64,000 bases of DNA from Paenibacillus sp. cl123 (GTDB lineage Bacteria > Bacillota > Bacilli > Paenibacillales > NBRC-103111): positions 534,447 to 598,446 of the forward strand of contig NZ_FMYY01000002.1 in the NCBI RefSeq assembly GCF_900101595.1, read 5' to 3'. The notes under the pieces were generated by a model. It was not told the origin of the DNA, did no database searches, and saw only the letters and a program-made list of their open reading frames with translations. This document shows, in pieces, positions 61,044-64,000 of this stretch (position 1 is the stretch's first letter; each line of letters begins with the position of its first letter). Both the position numbers and the translations under genes were made by a program.

Positions 61044-62838
61044 ATCCTTCCCCCTCCACCTTCAAATGTAAAGTAACTCTTGTCCCCTTTCCAGATACAC
61101 TTTCGATCCAAAGACCATATTCTTCGCCATCGGATAATCGAATTCTCTGGTGGACGTTTCTAAGTCCGATGTGCGTCTGCGTCTCCTCGTCTGGCTCATT
61201 GAGCGTATGCACGACACGTTCCAATTGCTCAGATTCCATGCCGTTACCATCATCGATGACTGAAATCTGCAGCCGCCGGTCTACAAAATGTACGTGTATA
61301 CGAATTGTGCAGGGATCCTCTTTGCATTCAAGACCATGAATGACTGCATTCTCCACTAAAGGCTGTAAAATGAGAGGGAAAATTTTGAAAGACATAGCCC
61401 TTTTCTGAACGTCCACGTGAAAATTAAGCCGGTCACCATATCGGAATTTTTGAATGGACAAATAGCCTTGTACATTTTCAAGTTCTTCTGCTAAAGGAAT
61501 CTTGTCATTGCCGAACTCCAAATTTTTCCGTATTAATTTGCCTAGCAGCATAACGACATGCGCAATCTCCAATTCCTTGCGTATATGGGCTTTCATTCGA
61601 ATCGTTTCCAGCGTGTTAAACAGAAAATGCGGATTGATCTGGCTGGCCAACATTTTCAACTTGATTTCCTTCTGCTTGTCGATCAATTGATTCATTTGCA
61701 GGTTTGCTGTGGATACTTCCTCCATTAAATCCCGAATACTGCTAACCATGGAATTAAACTGTCGGGACAGTTGCCCGATTTCATCCTTGCCTTCCATCTC
61801 TGAAAATGCCGAGAGATTACCCAGAGCAACTTTCTTAATTTCCTTACTCAATTTCTTCAATCGTCTTCCTAGCGTATTGGAGAATACGAGGATTAGGATA
61901 ACTGCGATTAATATGCTTATACTGATGATCGTAAAGCTGAATATACTAATTCGATTTGCCTCATGGACAATGCTTTGAACAGGAATAATGGAAACTATTT
62001 TGAAACCGCTTTGACTGGCATCCGGCAAATAATGATTCACAATTACCTTAGATGGCTTTCCATTGTAAACGATTTCATTTTCAATCACGCTTTGCCCCTG
62101 CAGACCCTCCTCCATAACATTCAAATTTAGTTCATCAACCGTCTTGCCGACTAAATCCATTTTCTTTGCTGCTGCAACGAATCCATCGTCTGTGATTAAC
62201 ATCGTCTCAAATGGCTCTTCGCTTAGCATAGTTTGGAAAACTGCGGGATCTATGCCTATAACCAGCATTCCATAGTTGCTATCCCCATAAAACGCGATTT
62301 TTCGTATTAAACTGATCATAAAGCCGCCACCGATTGTTTCATTAGACAGATAGCGCCATTCGATCCGTCCTTTGGCATTCATTGCGTCTTGAAACCAAGC
62401 CTTGGAAGAAATCTGATCATCCTCATAAAAAAACTCCCAATTGTTGAGCATAGTTGCATTTTTTGTGTAAAATTGGATGCCTGATATGACCTTGTTCAGA
62501 CGCAAATAATCCTTAAAATCGGTATACTCCGAGTAAGCCTTCACTACTTCATAGGTGAATTCATACTCCGTATTCACGATCCTCCTTAACTTTTTATCCA
62601 GCAAAATTTCGTTCGAGATGTTAATTGGTGTCCTAATAATTTCATTCGTCCGATTCCTGATTTTTTCGACACTTTCCATAGATCTTCTAATCGCATTATC
62701 TAATGCCATTTCCCTAAGAGATTGCGTGAGCATGACACCAACCAAAAGAACAGGAATCGCTACTACGACAAAATAGGATAACAGCAGTTTGTTATAAATC
62801 GTAATCGAATTAACAAATCGAGCCAAAGCTTTAAACAT
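61036..62838 (-). CDS. YesM-type sensor histidine kinase
   Basis: A 600-residue membrane kinase: membrane segment about 17-37, extracellular Cache-like domain, second membrane segment about 295-320, HAMP (about 320-375), the box SQINPHFLFNTLETIRMK with the phospho-accepting His near 398, and an ATPase domain with DDGNGM. I use ATG 62838 because GGGAGAAC precedes it and the membrane anchor follows normally; the frame is open 41 codons upstream. The start is one base after the esterase stop codon, so the two genes are coupled. Confidence 0.9.
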   Translation of the reverse strand: MFKALARFVNSITIYNKLLLSYFVVVAIPVLLVGVMLTQSLREMALDNAIRRSMESVEKIRNRTNEIIRTPINISNEILLDKKLRRIVNTEYEFTYEVVKAYSEYTDFKDYLRLNKVISGIQFYTKNATMLNNWEFFYEDDQISSKAWFQDAMNAKGRIEWRYLSNETIGGGFMISLIRKIAFYGDSNYGMLVIGIDPAVFQTMLSEEPFETMLITDDGFVAAAKKMDLVGKTVDELNLNVMEEGLQGQSVIENEIVYNGKPSKVIVNHYLPDASQSGFKIVSIIPVQSIVHEANRISIFSFTIISISILIAVILILVFSNTLGRRLKKLSKEIKKVALGNLSAFSEMEGKDEIGQLSRQFNSMVSSIRDLMEEVSTANLQMNQLIDKQKEIKLKMLASQINPHFLFNTLETIRMKAHIRKELEIAHVVMLLGKLIRKNLEFGNDKIPLAEELENVQGYLSIQKFRYGDRLNFHVDVQKRAMSFKIFPLILQPLVENAVIHGLECKEDPCTIRIHVHFVDRRLQISVIDDGNGMESEQLERVVHTLNEPDEETQTHIGLRNVHQRIRLSDGEEYGLWIESVSGKGTRVTLHLKVEGEGYV

Positions 62839-62839
62839 A

Positions 62840-63646
62840 TTATTGTTCTCCCGATGAGAGATCCGTGTTGCCCAATGGTTGTTGGAGTGGAAGCCACGAA
62901 AGCACATCCTTAATACTTTGATTCCAATAATCCCAGTTGTGAGCGCCAGGTCCTTCGGCATAAGTGAGCGGCAGCCCTAGCCTATAGCAATGATCGCGGA
63001 AACGGACTGTCTGTCCGTACATCTTATCCTCAGTTCCGCAACAAATGTATAAGCGCGGGATTAAGCCATTGATTTCGACCAGTCGAGCTGCATTAGCAAA
63101 CAGGTCATGCTTGGAGCCTGGTATTCCTTCAGCAGGTCCGAAGATCAATGGAAAATCAGGTATCCCTTGACGGTAACCATCTTCCAGATCAAGCGCGCCA
63201 GACAAGCTAGCCCCTGCGGCAAAACGATCAGGACAACTCATAGCCAGCTTTATGGCGCCATACCCTCCCATAGATAGACCAGCTACATAATTTTGCCCGC
63301 GGTCAGCTGATATAGGAAAGAAGGACCTGACCAACCGTGGCAATTCCTCGCTTATAAAAGTCCAATATTTCCCGCCATGCAGCATATCTGTATAATAACT
63401 GCGATTCACGGCAGGCATCACAATAGCTAAACCAGCTTCGGAAGCATATCTTTCGATTAACGAATAACGCATCCAAGCTGTATGATCGTCAGATAATCCA
63501 TGCAGTAAGTAAAGCACTGGATGCTTATCTTGATTGTTGCCTATCTCATTCCCAATCTGAAGTCCGGACCGCTGGGGCAAAAGAACATACATAGTCGTTG
63601 CCAAGCCCAACACCTCTGAATAAAAATGACAATCAAACCAAGCCAT
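62840..63646 (-). CDS. Esterase of the EstA/tributyrin esterase type
   Basis: A 268-residue cytosolic alpha/beta hydrolase. VLYLLHGLSDDHTAWMRYS is the oxyanion region, AGLSMGGYGAIKLA (about 122-135) carries the nucleophile Ser, and the acid and His lie in CGTEDKMY and GAHNWDYW. It resembles acetyl/feruloyl esterases of the esterase D superfamily and could remove acetyl groups from imported oligosaccharides. ATG 63646 follows GGGGGCTGCAGA. It is the first gene of the esterase-YesM-YesN operon; the frame is open 21 codons upstream. Confidence 0.85.
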   Translation of the reverse strand: MAWFDCHFYSEVLGLATTMYVLLPQRSGLQIGNEIGNNQDKHPVLYLLHGLSDDHTAWMRYSLIERYASEAGLAIVMPAVNRSYYTDMLHGGKYWTFISEELPRLVRSFFPISADRGQNYVAGLSMGGYGAIKLAMSCPDRFAAGASLSGALDLEDGYRQGIPDFPLIFGPAEGIPGSKHDLFANAARLVEINGLIPRLYICCGTEDKMYGQTVRFRDHCYRLGLPLTYAEGPGAHNWDYWNQSIKDVLSWLPLQQPLGNTDLSSGEQ

Positions 63647-63738
63647 TCTGCAGCCCCCTAGTCTATCCATCCTATTCAATCTAGAGCCATGTAACCTTCC
63701 TACCGACATAGGTCCATGTTAATCTAAAGAATTGCATG

Positions 63739-63765
63739 GAGTCGACGGACTATAAGTATCATTTT
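63739..63765. repeat. 27-bp direct repeat, right copy
   Basis: Identical and in the same orientation to 51562-51588. It lies 93 bases upstream of the esterase start, so it might alternatively be part of that promoter region. Confidence 0.8.
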
Positions 63766-63824
63766 TTGGTAATTCGTAAAATAATGCTTTTAATTCAAAT
63801 ACATCTGCATCTATAATAAGAAAA

Positions 63825-63843
63825 ACCTAGCCTGCGGCTAGGT
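63825..63843. terminator. Short GC-rich hairpin
   Basis: ACCTAGCC pairs with GGCTAGGT around TGC, with an A5 run before it, so it could terminate a minus-strand transcript coming from beyond the right edge. No gene is seen in 63844-64000. Confidence 0.45.
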
Positions 63844-63905
63844 CCTTGTCTGAACCCATACTTTCGAGCATGGGGAGGGAATTGGATATGGGCTTCCAAC
63901 CGCTG

Positions 63906-63954
63906 TTAAAGTCGTGTTCTTTGAATGTATGAAGTGGTATGAATACGACTTTAA
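63906..63954. repeat. 14-bp inverted repeat near the right edge
   Basis: TTAAAGTCGTGTTC (63906-63919) and GAATACGACTTTAA (63941-63954) are complementary except for one G-U type pair. Nearby GGGTCTGTCAAG...TTGTGTAAACCC (63965-63993) is also roughly palindromic and recalls insertion-sequence ends; the element, if any, lies outside. Confidence 0.4.
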
Positions 63955-64000
63955 AGGCGGCCGCTGGGTCTGTCAAGAATTTTGTGTAAACCCACCAACA

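Noticed and set aside
1..64000. CRISPR arrays, tRNA and rRNA genes, intact transposases or integrases
   Set aside because: No regularly spaced repeats, no tRNA-like cloverleaf with CCA and no rRNA sequence was noticed; only remnants of mobile elements were found. A covariance-model scan could still reveal small RNAs I cannot see by eye.

Overview
The window looks like the chromosome of a spore-forming Gram-positive bacterium, most likely Paenibacillus or a close relative. The reasons are strong AGGAGG-type ribosome binding sites with frequent GTG/TTG starts, a GerA/GerB/GerC-type germinant-receptor operon, three sugar ABC importers that lack their own ATPase (two with YesM/YesN-type two-component systems), lipoprotein boxes, a GH44 glycanase, and a glycopeptide-resistance cluster of the VanA/VanF type known from Paenibacillus. 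The genus is inferred from gene content only; no rRNA or tRNA gene was seen.

Layout. 1-9.8 kb: assorted housekeeping and stress genes (DUF2087 regulator with a GIY-YIG protein, acetyltransferase, FixH-like lipoprotein, a six-PAS hybrid kinase, hydrolase, and an ECF41 sigma factor next to an azoreductase with a matching ECF41-type promoter). 10-12.7 kb: SET-domain protein, a FusB-type EF-G-binding protein behind a leader peptide and hairpins, and a flavin oxidoreductase. 12.7-14.1 kb: decayed DNA with gene fragments and terminators. 14.2-25 kb: a YesM/YesN - two binding proteins - two permeases - GH130 - DUF1861 operon, probably for mannose-containing oligosaccharides. 25-27.7 kb: NmrA-like oxidoreductase and an ArsR-MFS pair with a probably leaderless ArsR mRNA. 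27.9-34.4 kb: vanR-vanS-vanH-vanA-vanX followed by a FadR-like regulator and a second MurG-like transferase. 34.5-37.6 kb: glycosyltransferase, PIG-L deacetylase and ATP-grasp ligase. 37.9-39.8 kb: an unusual ArsR-type winged helix fused to a GyrB-type ATP-binding domain, followed by a methyltransferase. 40.2-44.6 kb: a sugar ABC importer operon containing an HlyD-like adaptor. 44.6-45.4 kb: remnants of a VanH-like dehydrogenase, a histidine kinase and MurD. 45.4-49.2 kb: ger operon. 49.4-51.9 kb: GrpB and STAS-like genes among remnants (IS110, DUF418, P450, XRE) and a collapsed group II intron. 51.9-63.6 kb: a GH44 glucan/xyloglucan utilisation module (esterase-YesM-YesN, two permeases, binding protein, secreted GH44), with a 27-bp direct repeat lying on both sides.

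How it fits together. Two complete polysaccharide-utilisation units each pair a sensor kinase/AraC regulator with an importer and enzymes; all three importers must borrow an ATPase encoded elsewhere. The van cluster contains the minimal set for making D-Ala-D-Lac precursors and destroying D-Ala-D-Ala, controlled by VanR boxes in front of vanH. The most unusual candidate system is the winged helix-GyrB-like protein with its methyltransferase: it keeps the nucleotide/aminocoumarin contact residues of GyrB but has lost the catalytic glutamate, which suggests a ligand sensor controlling a modifying enzyme. Many module boundaries carry gene fragments, which indicates repeated insertion and deletion.
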